NCBI GenBank assembly: GCA_945900705.1
Contig: CAMDKJ010000117.1
Span: forward strand, 1 to 5,822
DNA length: 5,822 nucleotides
Direction of reading: 5' to 3'
Source of the DNA: Bifidobacterium breve
GTDB taxonomy: Bacteria > Actinomycetota > Actinomycetes > S36-B12
Shown here: piece by piece, positions 5,190-5,822 of the stretch
How positions within the stretch are numbered: position 1 is the stretch's first letter
Layout: each line of letters starts with the position of its first letter
Made by a program: the position numbers and the translations under genes
The notes under the pieces: generated by a model
What the model saw: the letters and a program-made list of their open reading frames with translations, nothing else
Told to the model about the DNA's origin: nothing
Database searches by the model: none

Positions 5190-5822
5190 GTGGACCGGGT
5201 TCGCATTGCGGTGATCTTCGGTGGCCGAAGCGGTGAGCATCACATCTCCTGTGTCAGTGCCGGGGGCATTCTGCGGGCCTTGAATCCTGAGATTTACGAG
5301 GTCATCCCAATCGGTATCACCCCGGCAGGTCACTGGGTGTTGCAAGACAATGACGCCGATCGTTTGGCTATTCAAGGTGGAGTGCTGCCTGCTGTTGATC
5401 GCAATGCGCCCGAAGTCGCACTCAACGTTGATCCGACTGCTGCGGGCTTGACGATCCACCAGCCGAATCAAGTACCTGAATCCCTTGGTCGCGTAGATGT
5501 GGTGTTCCCGGTGCTACATGGTCCCTGGGGTGAGGACGGCACCATTCAAGGACTACTTGAGATGGCCGGAGTTCCGTACGTTGGGTCCGGAGTTCTCGGG
5601 TCTGCGCTAGCGATGGATAAAGGTTTCATGAAGGCGGTTTTTCAGCAGGCCGGATTAGCCGTTACCCCCTACGAGGTGGTTACCGATACACAGTGGCGCC
5701 TTGATCGCGAAGCTTCACTACTTCGGGCTCGAAGTCTTGGTGAGGTGGTGTTTGTTAAACCAGCACGCGCCGGCTCGTCTAATGGCATCACTAAAGTTCG
5801 CGACCCCGGGTTACTTGAAGCG
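5190..5822 (+). CDS. ddl: D-alanine--D-alanine ligase, N-terminal two thirds (partial)
   Basis: Ddl is the ATP-grasp ligase that makes D-Ala-D-Ala for the peptidoglycan stem peptide, in the cytoplasm. The visible 211 residues start VRIAVIFGGRSGEHHISC (residues 4-21), where FGGRS-EH is the D-Ala-binding Glu motif of the first lobe. They continue with VVFPVLHGPWGEDGTIQG, GVPYVGSGVLGSALAMDK, the ATP-grasp QAGLAVTPYEVV region, and FVKPARAGSSNGI with the nucleotide-contacting Lys and the Ser-Ser loop. The frame runs off the window end; about a third of the usual 310-370 residues, including the catalytic C-terminal part, is missing. GTG 5190 is chosen because it gives the usual short lead to the first strand and fits a leaderless promoter. 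The gene is divergent from the PLP enzyme with a 64-nt spacer. Ser-to-Gly in GGRSGEH (usually GGRSSEH) is a minor variation. Confidence 0.95.
   Translation, partial: MDRVRIAVIFGGRSGEHHISCVSAGGILRALNPEIYEVIPIGITPAGHWVLQDNDADRLAIQGGVLPAVDRNAPEVALNVDPTAAGLTIHQPNQVPESLGRVDVVFPVLHGPWGEDGTIQGLLEMAGVPYVGSGVLGSALAMDKGFMKAVFQQAGLAVTPYEVVTDTQWRLDREASLLRARSLGEVVFVKPARAGSSNGITKVRDPGLLEA

Noticed and set aside
5126..5206. Longer N-termini (ATG 5206 or 5143) for the PLP enzyme
   Set aside because: ATG 5206 would run into the start of ddl on the other strand, and the extra residues do not look like the family; the -10 box fits ATG 5125.
5163..5471. Minus-strand ORF antisense to ddl
   Set aside because: It lies opposite the well-conserved first lobe of Ddl and shows no motif of its own.
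1..5822. CRISPR arrays, insertion sequences, tRNA/rRNA genes, attachment sites
   Set aside because: No spaced direct repeats, transposase motifs, terminal inverted repeats or tRNA-like folds were seen; the only tandem repeat is coding, in hup.

Overview
The window is a chromosomal core-metabolism stretch from an actinobacterium, not a mobile or defence island. Evidence: the order leuC-leuD-hup-cofC-plsC-gpsA-(PLP enzyme)-ddl resembles the leuC-leuD-hupB-...-fbiD-gpsA-ddlA neighbourhood of Mycobacterium tuberculosis and a similar block in Streptomyces (recalled, not searched). The HU protein has an actinobacterial lysine/alanine-rich tail, a coenzyme F420 gene (cofC/fbiD) is present, and GTG starts and apparently leaderless promoters recur. 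GC content looks like the mid-50s percent by eye (not counted), low for Streptomyces or mycobacteria. That would suit a small-genome or aquatic actinobacterium, but this is inference.

Layout. Positions 1-219 hold the 3' end of leuC; 230-817 is leuD (isopropylmalate isomerase, leucine synthesis). Positions 818-959 are a non-coding leader with a possible hup promoter and four GTCGA repeats. Positions 960-1337 encode HU with a tail built of six 15-bp repeats, closed by a strong intrinsic terminator (1351-1388). On the minus strand, cofC (2293 to 1595) and a small beta-rich, OB-fold-like ORF (1598 to 1407) overlap by ATGA. Divergently, plsC (from 2285/2288) and gpsA (3010-4023) overlap by GTGA and form a glycerophospholipid pair. 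A gamma-family Cys/Met-metabolism PLP enzyme (5125 to 4028, minus) converges on gpsA. The 5' part of ddl (D-Ala-D-Ala ligase) leaves the window from 5190.

Functional picture. LeuC and LeuD form one enzyme. GpsA makes glycerol-3-phosphate and PlsC acylates its acylated product for phospholipid synthesis. Ddl serves peptidoglycan, CofC serves F420, and the PLP enzyme serves transsulfuration. The genes are mostly linked by conserved order, not by one pathway.

Most worth a second look: TANNNT boxes placed exactly 6 nt before GTG starts of both plsC and ddl (and 7 nt before an ATG of the PLP enzyme), suggesting leaderless transcripts; a 7-bp inverted repeat straddling the PLP-enzyme promoter/start; an apparent in-frame loss of about 12-17 residues in that PLP enzyme; the GTCGA repeats before hup; and the small coupled ORF after cofC. 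I found no wholly new system.
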